DNA of 56,741 bases from DASPJR01 sp035628505 (GTDB lineage: Bacteria > Planctomycetota > SZUA-567 > H5-PLA8). Shown piece after piece: positions 43,401 through 53,419 of the stretch. Location of the stretch: NCBI GenBank assembly GCA_035628505.1, contig DASPJR010000154.1, positions 1 to 56,741 on the forward strand, written 5' to 3'. The position numbers and the translations under genes are program-made. The notes beneath the pieces are model-generated. The model did no database searches, was not told the DNA's origin, and worked only from the letters and a program-made list of their open reading frames with translations. Positions within the stretch are counted from its first letter, which is position 1, and each line of letters begins with the position of its first letter.

Positions 43401-45116
43401 TCAGCTTCCATTTCCGGACAGCACCACCCGGCAGGTGCTGGCGAGGATGTGAATGTCGAGCCACGGGGACCAGTTGCGGACGTACTGAACGTCCATCTCC
43501 AGGCGTTCGGAGAAACTGGTGCGGTTGCGACCGCTGATCTGCCACATGCCGGTCATGCCCGGCAGCGATTTGAGGATGATGGGCTTCTTGTCCTGCATTT
43601 CGGGGATTTCGCGTTCCAGGTACGGCCGCGGCCCGACCAGGCTCATCTCTCCGCGCAGCACATTCCAGAGCTGCGGCAGTTCGTCGAGGCTGTATTTGCG
43701 CAGGAACTTTCCAAAACGCGTGATGCGCGGGTCGTCCTTGAGCTTGTGATAGATTTCGTATTCGAGCTGCATCTCGGGATTGCTCGCAAGCACATCCTGC
43801 AGACGCTTTTCGCCATCGCCGTGCATCGAGCGGAACTTGTACGCGTAAAACGTGCGGCCGTTACGGCCCAGGCGCGGCTGGATGTAGAGCGCGGGGCCTA
43901 TTGAGTCCAGCCGGATGATCAGTGCGATCAGCAGCAGCAGCGGCAGAATGAGCAGTCCGCCTGTCAGCGTAAAGAGCAGGTCCATCGTGCGCTTGGCCAG
44001 GCAGGGACCGGGAAGCAGGAGCTGCTGGCGAACTTCGATGCCCAGTACGCCGCCAAAATCCTTCGTCGGTACCCCCAGGCTGGAGAAGCCGAAGAGATCG
44101 GGAATAACATGCAGATGCGAAAAGCTGCTGCCGTATTTTTCGATCAGTTCAAGCAGGCGCTTGTGCGGCACGCCAGGCATGGCGATCAGCGCATACTGTA
44201 CGTCCAGTTCGCGCGCAATCGCCGGCGCAAGATGCAGCCCTCCAATGACCGGAACGCCTTCAACCGCGCCGTGTACAGTGATGTCATCATCCAGCAGGGC
44301 GACAGGCTTCAAACCCAGTCCCGGATGGCGCTGCAGAATACGCACGAGCATCTGCCCGGTCTTGCCGGCGCCAAAGACGAGTACCGGATGGCCCCACCAG
44401 CTCTTGAGTGCGAAGAATTCCCGGAGCATCGCGCGCGCGAGCGGAACGAGTACGATCGCGAAGGCCCATGCCGATATCACCACCGCGCGCGAGTAACCAC
44501 GGTCTCCTTTGAAGAGATACGTGGCAGACAGCAGTCCGACGCACACAGCCGTGATCGCCACCGTCGTGCGGCGCAGTTCCTCCGCAGGCCGCAACGCCAC
44601 GAGCGGGTAGAGATGCCACGCCGCGAAAGCGAGGATGAACAGCGCGATCGACGGCCACAGATCCATGTAGAGGTACACGCTGACCGGATCGTAAAGCCAG
44701 TTTCGAACAAGCAGGCTCAGCGCGCCGGCAAGAACCAGAGCAACGATGTCCGAGAGCGCCAGAAGCAGAATCGTGCGCAGCGGATTGGTCGCCAGCTTGA
44801 GTGCGCGAACGCTCATGCCTGGCGCCGCATCTCGCGGCGGCGCGCCGGAAGAAACGACGGGGCTCTGGTGGATCAGCGCGCGCGTGAGCGCGGTGATCGT
44901 GCAGGCGCCGGTTTCAAGCAGGATGTGGCCGAGCAGCCCGCCGCTCTGTCGCTGCAGGTTGAGTGCCTCGAAAAGGTGGTCTTCCTGAACGTCTCCGTTC
45001 TTAAGGAGCAGCTGCCCCAGGCGGCGCGACATGCGCGCGATGATTCCGCCGGAGGCGTCTCGCTTTTCAGGTGAAGCAAGTGGATTCAATACGGGCTTCA
45101 GACGCTGATGTTCCAT
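43401..45116 (-). CDS. Polyprenyl-phosphate sugar-1-phosphate transferase with MshEN-like domain
   Basis: A 571-residue membrane protein that should start polysaccharide synthesis by moving a sugar phosphate onto undecaprenyl phosphate. Membrane helices lie at about 113-135, 155-172, 187-202 and 212-230, a nucleotide-fold domain at 244-370 (VLVFGAGKTGQMLVRIL), and the catalytic sugar-transferase domain at 375-571 (KFRSM 427-431, DELPQ 478-482, VGPRP). The unusual part is residues 29-86: RRLGQLLLKNGDVQEDHLFE, ALNLQRQSGGLLGHILLETG, then TALTRAL. This matches the MshEN/T2SSE amino-terminal domain that binds cyclic di-GMP in other proteins. The start may be 45116 or Met29. It heads the gmd operon. 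Confidence 0.9.
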   Translation of the reverse strand: MEHQRLKPVLNPLASPEKRDASGGIIARMSRRLGQLLLKNGDVQEDHLFEALNLQRQSGGLLGHILLETGACTITALTRALIHQSPVVSSGAPPRDAAPGMSVRALKLATNPLRTILLLALSDIVALVLAGALSLLVRNWLYDPVSVYLYMDLWPSIALFILAFAAWHLYPLVALRPAEELRRTTVAITAVCVGLLSATYLFKGDRGYSRAVVISAWAFAIVLVPLARAMLREFFALKSWWGHPVLVFGAGKTGQMLVRILQRHPGLGLKPVALLDDDITVHGAVEGVPVIGGLHLAPAIARELDVQYALIAMPGVPHKRLLELIEKYGSSFSHLHVIPDLFGFSSLGVPTKDFGGVLGIEVRQQLLLPGPCLAKRTMDLLFTLTGGLLILPLLLLIALIIRLDSIGPALYIQPRLGRNGRTFYAYKFRSMHGDGEKRLQDVLASNPEMQLEYEIYHKLKDDPRITRFGKFLRKYSLDELPQLWNVLRGEMSLVGPRPYLEREIPEMQDKKPIILKSLPGMTGMWQISGRNRTSFSERLEMDVQYVRNWSPWLDIHILASTCRVVLSGNGS

Positions 45117-45665
45117 TTTGGTTTACAAATTCCAGTTCGCGCTGCGGTTCGATATGGTTCAATAAGCCGGCACAGCCGTTCATAGCTCTTCAGTCCGCTT
45201 CGCATAATGCAAGCCCTGCACCATATGGATAGTGGCGCCAAGGTGGCAAGAAGACCCTCGCGCGGCGTATTCAATTTGAAGCAGCGTGCTCCAGCTTCAG
45301 CAGCGTGCACAGGGAGAGTCTTTCGCAAATGGCAAGAGCGGGAAGAGATTGGGCGCCGTTCAGCAGAGGCTGCTTTTGCGTAAAACACACAGTCAAAGCG
45401 GGCTGTGCTGAAGAACTCATATGGAGATTATTTCACGGGCAACATTTTTCTCAGGGATGAACGAATTCAGCCGATTTCAGCTGCCCATGTGCACTATTTG
45501 AAAGTGGCCGAGCTGGGAAGGATGTATGGAAAACGGCTGCCAGAGGCACCATAATGCGATTCCCGGGGCTACATAAAGGAGTGCAGGTCAGGAAGCGAAT
45601 TTAAAAATTTTTTCAGCAATTTTCCGTACGCTGGTGTAGCGCGCGTACAAAAACAGGATGGAAGT
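45117..45665. other. Divergent regulatory region with no gene
   Basis: A 549-base gap between the sugar transferase gene and the second sigma gene. I see no supportable reading frame. Just before the sigma gene is an AT-rich tract (about 45599-45623) followed by CGTACGC (45625-45631) and GCGTAC (45643-45648), which could be an ECF promoter but does not match the spacing of the first sigma cassette. Confidence 0.55.
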
Positions 45666-46229
45666 ATGGAAGATAACGAGGCGATTGCGGAGACGCTCCG
45701 GGGCAACCAGGAGGCCTTCGGGTACGTCGTGCGGCGCTATCATCGAGCGTTGTATTACTTTGTCGTGGGCAAATTGACGGCGGACGGCGAGGCGGAAGAC
45801 ATCGTGCAGAAGACCTTTGTCAGCGCTTATCAGAAGCTGGCGGATTACGATCCGCAGCAGTCGCTGCTGGCCTGGCTGCGCGGAATTGCTCTCAATCATT
45901 GCCGCAACGCCTGGAAGCAGTACCACCGGCAGGCCGAGCTCAAAGGACGGCTGCTGGAAGTCAAGCGCGCTGAACTGCAGCTGGGCCAGCTCGAGCAGGC
46001 GCAGCCGGATGAGCGCCGCGTGATGGCGTTGCGCGCCTGCATGGAGACGCTCAGCGAAGCCGAGCAGACGGCCATGCGCCTTCGCTTTATGGATGAGCTT
46101 ACGCTGGAGCAGCTCGGTGAAGCGCTGCAGCGCAACAGCGAGGCGGCGCGCCAGTATCTCTTCCGAATCCGCATGCGCCTGAGCCAGTGTGTGAAGAAAC
46201 GGCTGGCGATCCAGGAGGCTCTGCGATGA
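45666..46229 (+). CDS. ECF RNA polymerase sigma factor, second
   Basis: A 187-residue sigma-70 factor. Region 2 includes YHRALYYFVVGKLTADGEAE, DIVQKTFVSAYQKL and LAWLRGIALNHCRNAW; region 4 is LSEAEQTAMRLRFMDELTLE, QLGEALQRNSEAARQYLFRI with a helix-turn-helix. It is distinct from the sigma at 22743 (little identity outside the core motifs). It overlaps the next gene by ATGA, so the sigma and its membrane partner are made together. It probably controls the following four genes. Confidence 0.93.
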   Translation: MEDNEAIAETLRGNQEAFGYVVRRYHRALYYFVVGKLTADGEAEDIVQKTFVSAYQKLADYDPQQSLLAWLRGIALNHCRNAWKQYHRQAELKGRLLEVKRAELQLGQLEQAQPDERRVMALRACMETLSEAEQTAMRLRFMDELTLEQLGEALQRNSEAARQYLFRIRMRLSQCVKKRLAIQEALR

Positions 46230-47785
46230 GCCCCACCGAGAACATCCGCTTCGAGGAACTCGTCTCGAGCTACCTCGACTCACGCTTGAGCGAAGCGCAG
46301 GAATATGAGCTTCTGCAGATTCTCGAATCGCCCGCGTATGGCCGCGCCTTTCTTGAAATGACGCGAATCGACGGCGAGATCAAGGGTCTCCTGTCGCTGC
46401 CGGTCGCCGACGACGTGATGGCGAATGTTGTGGCCAAGGAGATTGCCTATTCCAGCGGCGAGAGTTCGCACAAGCAGTCGCGCATGTACAAAGCCGTCAT
46501 GGAGACGATCGAAGTTCACACGCCGCGCTCCACCGGCAGCCTGCGCCCTGGCACGAACCCGCGGCAGGGCGGAAGCGGCCGCTTCATCGTGCACCGGCCG
46601 TCCAGTGAACACGAGGCGCCGCGTCCTTCGCTGCGGATCACCAAGCCCACAACGCCCTGGGCCATGGCGATCTCAATCGCTTTCCATGCTGCACTGATTG
46701 TGCTGATTCTTGGAATTCAGTTTGCCGGCCGCAACCAGGTGCCCCAGAACCATATTTCGAACAGCGAAACGCTGCTGGCTCAGGCGCCGGTTCCCACAAA
46801 CCTTCCCACCGCGCGCATTGAAGCAGTCAGCGGCGAGGCGATTGCGATTGAACGTTCACAGCGCAAGCTGGCTGAGCAGGGTCGCTCGATCGGCGATGGC
46901 GAAGCGATTGAAACGGTCGGTTTAAAGAGCAGCGCCGGAATCAAGTACCCCGATGGTTCGCTGCTGATGCTCAATCCGGATACCAAGATCAGCCAACTCA
47001 CCGGAACAGGTATCGACGGCGCGGCGGCGGCAAAAAGCTTTTACGTCGATCGCGGCATCGTCAGCGCGAATGTTTTCAAACAGCCAGCTGGGCGGCCCAT
47101 GACAGTGGTGACCAGCAACGCCGAAGCAACCGTCGTCGGCACGCGCTTTACCCTTGCCGTGGCACCGGGCCAGACGCGGCTGGACGTGACCGAAGGCCTC
47201 GTGCGGCTCACGCGCCTGGGCGACAAGCGCTTTGTTTACGTGCGCGCCGGCGAGTACGCGGTCGTAGCCGACGGGGTGGACTTCGCCGTTAAGTCGCTGA
47301 ATCCGATCCGCACCTTTATCATGGGCGTGAATTTCTATGGACCGGCCGTTACCATCGAAGGCAACCGATGGCTGTCGCATACCGATGCCCTGGTTCGCGG
47401 GCTGAAGGTCGAAAACTTCGACAACCGCACCAATTCGCAGATCGTCAATTTCGATCCCATTCCGCCTGTCGATGCCGACATGCGAACGATGCTCAACAGC
47501 CGCGTGTACTCGATTGGCGCCGATATGGATTTCAAGCTGGCGTTACCCAACGGCGATTACGAAGTCGTGCTGTACATCTTCGAGCCCCACAAGAACGGGT
47601 CGCGCGTATTCGACGTGGAGTTCAATGGCGTCCTCGCCAAGCGCGGCGCCGGCCGTCTGAAGATGTCGGAATGGGAACGGGTGCCGATGCGCGGCACTGT
47701 GAAGGACGGCGTGCTTCATCTGCACTTCACCAAAACGTACGGGAACCCTGCCATCTCGGGCATGGCTATCTTCAAGCTGGACTGA
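46226..47785 (+). CDS. FecR-domain membrane regulator with malectin-like domain
   Basis: A 519-residue protein, probably the anti-sigma partner. The cytoplasmic helical start (FEELVSSYLDSRLSEAQEYE) is like that of the 23269 protein. A membrane helix lies at 145-167. The periplasmic FecR domain is about 200-345 (LMLNPDTKISQLTGTG, VVGTRFTLAVAPGQTRLDVT). Residues about 360-519 resemble a malectin-like carbohydrate-binding domain (VNFYGPAVTIEGNRWLS, DYEVVLYIFEPHKNGSRVFD). The start at 46226 overlaps the sigma stop (ATGA). A sugar-sensing role is inference from the malectin-like part; the first cassette uses LamG in the same place. Confidence 0.88.
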   Translation: MSPTENIRFEELVSSYLDSRLSEAQEYELLQILESPAYGRAFLEMTRIDGEIKGLLSLPVADDVMANVVAKEIAYSSGESSHKQSRMYKAVMETIEVHTPRSTGSLRPGTNPRQGGSGRFIVHRPSSEHEAPRPSLRITKPTTPWAMAISIAFHAALIVLILGIQFAGRNQVPQNHISNSETLLAQAPVPTNLPTARIEAVSGEAIAIERSQRKLAEQGRSIGDGEAIETVGLKSSAGIKYPDGSLLMLNPDTKISQLTGTGIDGAAAAKSFYVDRGIVSANVFKQPAGRPMTVVTSNAEATVVGTRFTLAVAPGQTRLDVTEGLVRLTRLGDKRFVYVRAGEYAVVADGVDFAVKSLNPIRTFIMGVNFYGPAVTIEGNRWLSHTDALVRGLKVENFDNRTNSQIVNFDPIPPVDADMRTMLNSRVYSIGADMDFKLALPNGDYEVVLYIFEPHKNGSRVFDVEFNGVLAKRGAGRLKMSEWERVPMRGTVKDGVLHLHFTKTYGNPAISGMAIFKLD

Positions 47786-47863
47786 ACAAGCGTAAAGCGT
47801 ACGCGCAGGCGCGTAAGAGTCTGCGCGAAACATCGAATGATCGGTGTCTTCGGAGGCTGCCCT

Positions 47864-50800
47864 ATGCGGCGCGGCGGGTGTCGTATTGTCAGAAATGAAC
47901 GGTCGCGGGGAATCACCTTGATTCTCGTGGCCGGCGTGCTGGCGGTGCTCGCGGCGTTGAGCACCGGATTTTATACGCTGATGATCATGCAGACGCGCTC
48001 AGCCACGCGCTATTCAGACGGCGTGCGCGCGGAACTGATGGCCCGTGCCGGAATCGAAGAAGGCATTGCCTGGCTGCGCCAGCAGGCGATCGAAAAGACA
48101 GAAGACCCGACCGATCCGTGGTTCACCACGCGCTACACCGAAGGCGGCGCAAAGAAAATTTCCTTTTCGGACCGCTCGCGCAACAAGATCGATGACGACG
48201 GCGACGGAGTCGTTGACAATTTCGAAGAACGGGATTTGTCCTTCTCCGGCTCGCTGGGCAGTTCTGCCGGCGTGAATAGCGACCGCTTCCAGCTTCACGT
48301 CAGTGACGCGGCCAGCCGCATCAATGTGAATGCCGGCGACAATCTGGCGGTCCTGCTCGACAACCTCTGCCGCGTCACCGGCCGTCCACTGGTAGCGGCG
48401 GATCAGGAAAAACTGCAGCCGCGGCGCTGGTTCGAAGAAGGCGCGCCGGCCGATTACGACAAGAATCCGGACGACACAAAAGACAACCGCGATCTCTATT
48501 TCCGGCTCTACAACAGCTCAGGCGCGCTCGATCCCAACGGCCGGCCAAGGGTCAAACCCGATGGGACGGCGCTCTATGGAGACGGCTACGCGATCGCCGG
48601 TTACCGCGCACGCCACGGGCGCTTCCGCAACCTGGTGGACGTCAAGCAGGCGCTCACCTATGTCGAGCGCAACGGAAACATGCAGCCTGACGATCCCCTG
48701 GAGCAGCTTGAGATTGAGGTGAAATACCTGGCGCTGCGCGATTACATCACCATCGATTCCTGGGTCGACACAAATACGGTCTGCATCGGCAAATTCGAAT
48801 GGGTGACCGATTCGCGCATCTCGGATGTGTATGACATGGCGATCGACCGCGACAAGAGCTGGGTGGCCGATGATCCGGTGAACGATCCGCTCAATACCCG
48901 CGGGTCGCTGCGCGGCTGCTACGTTTCAATCATCAATAATCACGGCGCCGGACAGCTCCGGCGCATTAAGACCAACGGCGTCGATTGGATTCAGATCGAA
49001 ATGTTCAAAGATCCATCCGGCAAGGAGGTGGGCTTTGCCATTCCGCCGGGGCCGATCAGCTCCTACATGATCATCGCTGCCGAAGACGCCATGCTCGTTG
49101 ATGTGAATGGATCCGACCTGTCGGCCTCCTACCCGGCCAACCCGCCAACGGAAGGAACGCTCGCGTTCCCGAAGACGAACCCCGACGGCACGCTGGTCGA
49201 TAACCCGAACATCGATTACGCGATTAATCCGCTATGCATTCATCGCGCGCCAATCAACATCAACACGGCCTCGGATAAAGTCCTGGCCGCTGCATTCATG
49301 GGCATCAACGTTCAGCACGGCCATCCCATGGCCCTGGGTACGGACGTGGACTTGAACAAGATCAGCAAGATGCCGTTGCCGAAGCTCTATTCGTATTCGG
49401 CCAGTTCGCCCAACGGCACCACCACCTTCACCGCGCCCGGCAGCACGGACTGGAAGGCTGCGGACGATGCCGCGGGCGGAAGCCCTGGACCGGCGTTGAA
49501 ACTTGAGCCGTATCTGCTCACGCCCAAGGGTCTCAAGCGCATTCCTGCCGACACCGGGTATCTGGTGCTCGACCGGCCCAAGCCCTGGATCCTGGCTGAA
49601 GAACCTCAGTACGGCTACATCGCCAATTACGGCAACCTGGGGGTTCCCGACTTCGCCGTCAAAGGCGGACAGGTGAATGAAGCGCATGAGCTCGCATGGC
49701 GCATCATTACCGCGCGGCAACGCAAGATCGATCCGGCGACTGGCAAAGCGACGCTTGCGCCTGATCCTGATCCGACGACAGCCGACGCCGATACGGGATT
49801 CAAGGGATTTGAAAAAGGGCCGTTCAAGAGCTGGGACGATCTGTTTTTCCGCGTCATCAAGCCGTGGGACGATATCCGCTCGGGTTATCTGCTCGCCGGC
49901 AAGCCAACGATTCCAAATTCGGGCGTCCCCGGCAAGAGCGCCGGGCTGGGCAAGGCCTCCATTGCCCCGATGATCATGGCGCATTTCAACTCGAATACGG
50001 ATCTGCTGAAATTCAATCCGAACATCGAATGGATCGATCGCTGGGGCCGCAACTTTACAGAGATGGAGCCGGTGATGGTGTACGGCACCGCGGCCAACGC
50101 TGGCCCGCTCTGGACCAACCAGCAGGTTGACATCCAGCGTCCCGTGGGTGCTGCCGCCGGTTCGTGGTTTATCCGCAACCTGCGCTACAAGTCCGACGAA
50201 ATGATCGACAAGTCCGATCTGAACCGCTCGACGACCGAGTTCTCGTTCGATTCGGGCGGGATCTTTGAGATTGAATCCATCGGCCAGGTGATGCACCGCA
50301 GCAATGTGCTGGCCGAGCGCAAAGTTCAGGCGCTGGTGAAGGTCTATAGTGTCTGGCGTGAATCGACGCAGCGCCAGTTCGCGCAGGGTGTGATCTCACG
50401 TTCTGCCAATTCCACGCCCAACACGATCGGCGCGGCTTCAAGCAGCGGCAACATGGATACGGGGCGAATCGTGCGCGACGCTGAAAACAACGCACTCGCC
50501 AAACCGGTTCTCAAGGCACTCGATACGCTGCCAGAGCCGCTTGTGCCGTTGAGCTATCGCATTGAAAACCCGAACACGATCGAAGATGTGGTCGATCCCG
50601 ACCCTCTCGGTCACGACGCCTTCGGCCGGTCCAAAGGCGCAAGCGGCTCCACAACGACCAGCCAGGTGCCGGACATCCTGGCCAACAAAGTCCTGCCCGC
50701 GCAGTACGACGGACAGATCGTCCTGGCCACGAACACCGCCGGTTTCTCGAACGTGGACAACGACAGCTTCCTTGCCAGCTACAACGGCGACCTCGACACG

Positions 50801-52897
50801 GACACATCCAGAGGCAATGGCCGCGAGCAGGCTAAAACGCCAAAAGATCCGTCTAAGCGTACGGTGGATACCATCGGACTGCTGGGACTGCTCAACGATT
50901 CGGAGATTGATGTCGATCCCGATGCCAACTACGACATCTTCGTTGTTTCTACGACTCAGATGAAAGCCATGCAGGCTCTGCCGATGGTCACCAGCGCCAG
51001 TGCGCCCGATCCGGTCACAGGCCGTACTGACGGCCGGCACGCGTACTGGAACAATCTCTCCTGCCGCGTGGGCGACCTGCGCGCGGAAGGCGTTTACCTT
51101 GGCATGACCGGAACGGCGCTCAAAGATGCGACGGTGAAATACTGCTACGGCACCGTCGAAGCGCCGGATCTGCGCCATCCGCCGAAGGCCTCGACACCGG
51201 CAATGATGGCCAACTTCGAGCCCGGCAATCGCGAAGGTTGCACGATCTCGCTGTGGTTCAAGCCCAGCTGGCATGCGACCGACAATCGCGAACACGAATT
51301 CTTCGATGGCGGCATGCTGGGCGACACCAGCTACGCCAAGTACTGCCAGTTCTATAAGAGCGGCCGTTATTCCTTCTCCAAGCCATCCACCGTGCAGGGC
51401 GGAAACGGCTCGTCTCAGTTCCCGCGCAACAATGACCTGATGCTGAATACCGAAGGCGGCCAGGACGACGACTTTTTCGCCTACATCCATGGCGGCACAA
51501 ACCGCGTGAATGCCTCTTATCTTCCCGCTCCGCCTCCTATTCTTCCGCGCACGAACGTGCCCACGCCGGGTTATGAAACGCAGCCGTTCCGCTGGAGCCA
51601 CGCGGGAGCGACCTGGAAATATCAGAATCCGCCGGGTTATTCCTCGACAGGGTATCCCGATGGGCAGTATGGACCGTTCGGACGCGTGCAGGACCCCGGC
51701 AGGCCGTACGAGCACCCGCTGACGAAAGCGTGGGTAACGAAGATCGGCCGCCCGTTCATCGATACGCAGCGCTTTCCCGAAGGACCGGATTGGAAGCAGG
51801 ACTACCTGTGGATCGATGTCTTCAGTGGGCCGCGTCCGAACGACGCCGTCGGTCTCTCCGCCTCCACGCTGAAAGGACAGCCCGCCGCGTACACGCATAC
51901 AGCCGCCGGCTGGCCGAACGTGCCGCTGAACCCCAAGCACCAGCGCGGCGTGTTCAGCATCAACAACGTCAACGAGGCGCGCCCGATTCCGCCGAGCACC
52001 ACGACACCGGGCTTCAGCTGGATTTACCGCTCGACGCCGCTGGATGGAACGTACGCAGTCATCGATGAGCTTAAAATTTCGAAGAAGATGTGGGAGACTA
52101 ACCGCATCGCCGCCGAAAACACGCTCAGCCGTTACTACCTGCCCAGGGATCCGGCCGACCGCAACCTCTGCCCGACGTTTACGTCGCAGACTCTCTACCA
52201 GGCGTTGAAAGGTTTCGGCTCGTCCAAGGCCGCCACTGCCGAGTTTGTCACGATCGCGCGCGTGTCCTGGACGGTTTTTACGCCGCGCTTCATGCATGAG
52301 TACAAGCAGGCGGACCCCAACCGCTACGCGCGCACCGAAGTGGTCGCAAGCTACGGCGGTTCCTGGCGGGTCACCTCGCCCGGCGACCATGTTCTGCGCC
52401 CGTACCGCGGACCGTTCGATTACTGCCAATACAATTACGACATCGGCTACGACGCGGGGCAGGGCTGGAAGCACCCGAACGTCAATGCCTTTAATCCGGA
52501 ACTCGGCGTTGACCGCCGGCCGCCGCAACCGGGAAAACAGTCGCACTTCACGCGCGGCGTTGAAATCGAGCTTCTCGACGATTACGCACCGATTTCGGGC
52601 TTCGAGAATTCGACGGGCGTTTTCAAGCCGACGAATGTGTTTGTGGACCCGGACGTGATGAACAGCTTCGTCGATCCGGCCAATCCGTCGCTGCAGAAGC
52701 GCGTAGACTCGGCAAAGCTGCGTTACCGCGTGCGCTTCCGGTACCCGGTGAGCCCGGATGTCGATCCCAAGGCTCCCCGGCCGCCGTGGGTGGACCCGAG
52801 CACGCAATACCTGCTCGATACGCCGGTGTTCGACGACATCTCGATCACGTACTTTTCGAAACCGCGAATTCTTGCTTACCGCGAAATCGTGGAATAG
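47864..52897 (+). CDS. Giant GspK-like pseudopilin with LamG-like domain, 1677 aa
   Basis: The start is ATG 47864, with GGAGG 9-10 bases upstream. The first 45 residues look like a prepilin: basic leader (MRRGGCRIVRNERSRG), probable peptidase site after G16, then a 24-residue hydrophobic helix (ITLILVAGVLAVLAALSTGF) without Glu5, as in GspK, the tip subunit of type II secretion pseudopili. Typical GspK pieces follow: SDAASRINVNAGD and, near 464, APININTASDKVL. GspK is normally about 300-350 residues; here there are long extra regions and, at about 1110-1410, a LamG-like domain (GCTISLWFKPSW, YAVIDELKISKKMW). No other type II secretion gene is in the window. It lies in the operon of the second sigma factor. 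Confidence 0.85.
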   Translation: MRRGGCRIVRNERSRGITLILVAGVLAVLAALSTGFYTLMIMQTRSATRYSDGVRAELMARAGIEEGIAWLRQQAIEKTEDPTDPWFTTRYTEGGAKKISFSDRSRNKIDDDGDGVVDNFEERDLSFSGSLGSSAGVNSDRFQLHVSDAASRINVNAGDNLAVLLDNLCRVTGRPLVAADQEKLQPRRWFEEGAPADYDKNPDDTKDNRDLYFRLYNSSGALDPNGRPRVKPDGTALYGDGYAIAGYRARHGRFRNLVDVKQALTYVERNGNMQPDDPLEQLEIEVKYLALRDYITIDSWVDTNTVCIGKFEWVTDSRISDVYDMAIDRDKSWVADDPVNDPLNTRGSLRGCYVSIINNHGAGQLRRIKTNGVDWIQIEMFKDPSGKEVGFAIPPGPISSYMIIAAEDAMLVDVNGSDLSASYPANPPTEGTLAFPKTNPDGTLVDNPNIDYAINPLCIHRAPININTASDKVLAAAFMGINVQHGHPMALGTDVDLNKISKMPLPKLYSYSASSPNGTTTFTAPGSTDWKAADDAAGGSPGPALKLEPYLLTPKGLKRIPADTGYLVLDRPKPWILAEEPQYGYIANYGNLGVPDFAVKGGQVNEAHELAWRIITARQRKIDPATGKATLAPDPDPTTADADTGFKGFEKGPFKSWDDLFFRVIKPWDDIRSGYLLAGKPTIPNSGVPGKSAGLGKASIAPMIMAHFNSNTDLLKFNPNIEWIDRWGRNFTEMEPVMVYGTAANAGPLWTNQQVDIQRPVGAAAGSWFIRNLRYKSDEMIDKSDLNRSTTEFSFDSGGIFEIESIGQVMHRSNVLAERKVQALVKVYSVWRESTQRQFAQGVISRSANSTPNTIGAASSSGNMDTGRIVRDAENNALAKPVLKALDTLPEPLVPLSYRIENPNTIEDVVDPDPLGHDAFGRSKGASGSTTTSQVPDILANKVLPAQYDGQIVLATNTAGFSNVDNDSFLASYNGDLDTDTSRGNGREQAKTPKDPSKRTVDTIGLLGLLNDSEIDVDPDANYDIFVVSTTQMKAMQALPMVTSASAPDPVTGRTDGRHAYWNNLSCRVGDLRAEGVYLGMTGTALKDATVKYCYGTVEAPDLRHPPKASTPAMMANFEPGNREGCTISLWFKPSWHATDNREHEFFDGGMLGDTSYAKYCQFYKSGRYSFSKPSTVQGGNGSSQFPRNNDLMLNTEGGQDDDFFAYIHGGTNRVNASYLPAPPPILPRTNVPTPGYETQPFRWSHAGATWKYQNPPGYSSTGYPDGQYGPFGRVQDPGRPYEHPLTKAWVTKIGRPFIDTQRFPEGPDWKQDYLWIDVFSGPRPNDAVGLSASTLKGQPAAYTHTAAGWPNVPLNPKHQRGVFSINNVNEARPIPPSTTTPGFSWIYRSTPLDGTYAVIDELKISKKMWETNRIAAENTLSRYYLPRDPADRNLCPTFTSQTLYQALKGFGSSKAATAEFVTIARVSWTVFTPRFMHEYKQADPNRYARTEVVASYGGSWRVTSPGDHVLRPYRGPFDYCQYNYDIGYDAGQGWKHPNVNAFNPELGVDRRPPQPGKQSHFTRGVEIELLDDYAPISGFENSTGVFKPTNVFVDPDVMNSFVDPANPSLQKRVDSAKLRYRVRFRYPVSPDVDPKAPRPPWVDPSTQYLLDTPVFDDISITYFSKPRILAYREIVE

Positions 52898-52921
52898 AGT
52901 GAGAGGGGAGGGGTCTCAATT

Positions 52922-53359
52922 ATGCGACTCATTGCTGGATGTGTGTTCGCGGCGCTTGCCGCGCTGCTGGTAAGCGGCGCCGGTGTTTATGCCGGCGAAA
53001 GCAAGGCGCCGAAGAAAGACTCGCTCCTGGTTGCCGAGGAAAAAGAGGCGCAGGCTGAAGACGAAGCCGAAGCCAAGCTCGACCCGGAGACCATCCAGCG
53101 CCGCTTTGAAGGCAAACTCGCGCTCTACCCGGAAGCCGATCCCGCCAATCCCATTATTGTCGGCACGTTCTCTGTCGGAACCAATGTCTATCTGCTCAAA
53201 GTCGCCGATGCCCAGCAGGTCACGCGCCTGCGCCAGTACAGTGGAAAAGTCGTTACTCTCGTAGGCAAAATCCGCAATTCCGGGAAGTACTTCATCTACA
53301 GCGATGTCATCGAAGGCGGCGCAGCGCCCATCTATGTGCGCCGGCGCGGCGGTATTTGA
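52922..53359 (+). CDS. Small secreted protein with OB-like beta segment, 145 aa
   Basis: The signal peptide is MRLIAGCVFAALAALLVSGAGVYAG. A short acidic helix (KEAQAEDEAEAKLDPE) is followed by a beta segment (about 60-130: RRFEGKLALYPE, NVYLLKVADAQQV, KVVTLVGKIRNSGKYFIYSD) and an RRRGGI end. The last 85 residues align with the gene downstream. The pattern KVxLxGKxRNxGKYFI suggests a small OB-like barrel. The function is unknown. It begins 24 bases after the pseudopilin gene, so the operon link is strong. Confidence 0.8.
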   Translation: MRLIAGCVFAALAALLVSGAGVYAGESKAPKKDSLLVAEEKEAQAEDEAEAKLDPETIQRRFEGKLALYPEADPANPIIVGTFSVGTNVYLLKVADAQQVTRLRQYSGKVVTLVGKIRNSGKYFIYSDVIEGGAAPIYVRRRGGI

Positions 53360-53419
53360 ATCACGCTCGCGGCTGCCATAGCATTACGGCCTTCGAAGAC
53401 CGTCCGGAGGAACCTGCCT

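Noticed and set aside
47786..47863. A copy of the CGTAACC-N14-GTTAT promoter before the pseudopilin gene
   Set aside because: GCGTAAAG and GCGTAAG words are present, but spacing and bases differ from the first cassette, so I do not claim a promoter.
50438..52807. A 789-codon minus-strand frame opposite the pseudopilin gene
   Set aside because: The product has no domain or signal, and the opposite strand encodes GspK-like and LamG-like segments with an operon context.
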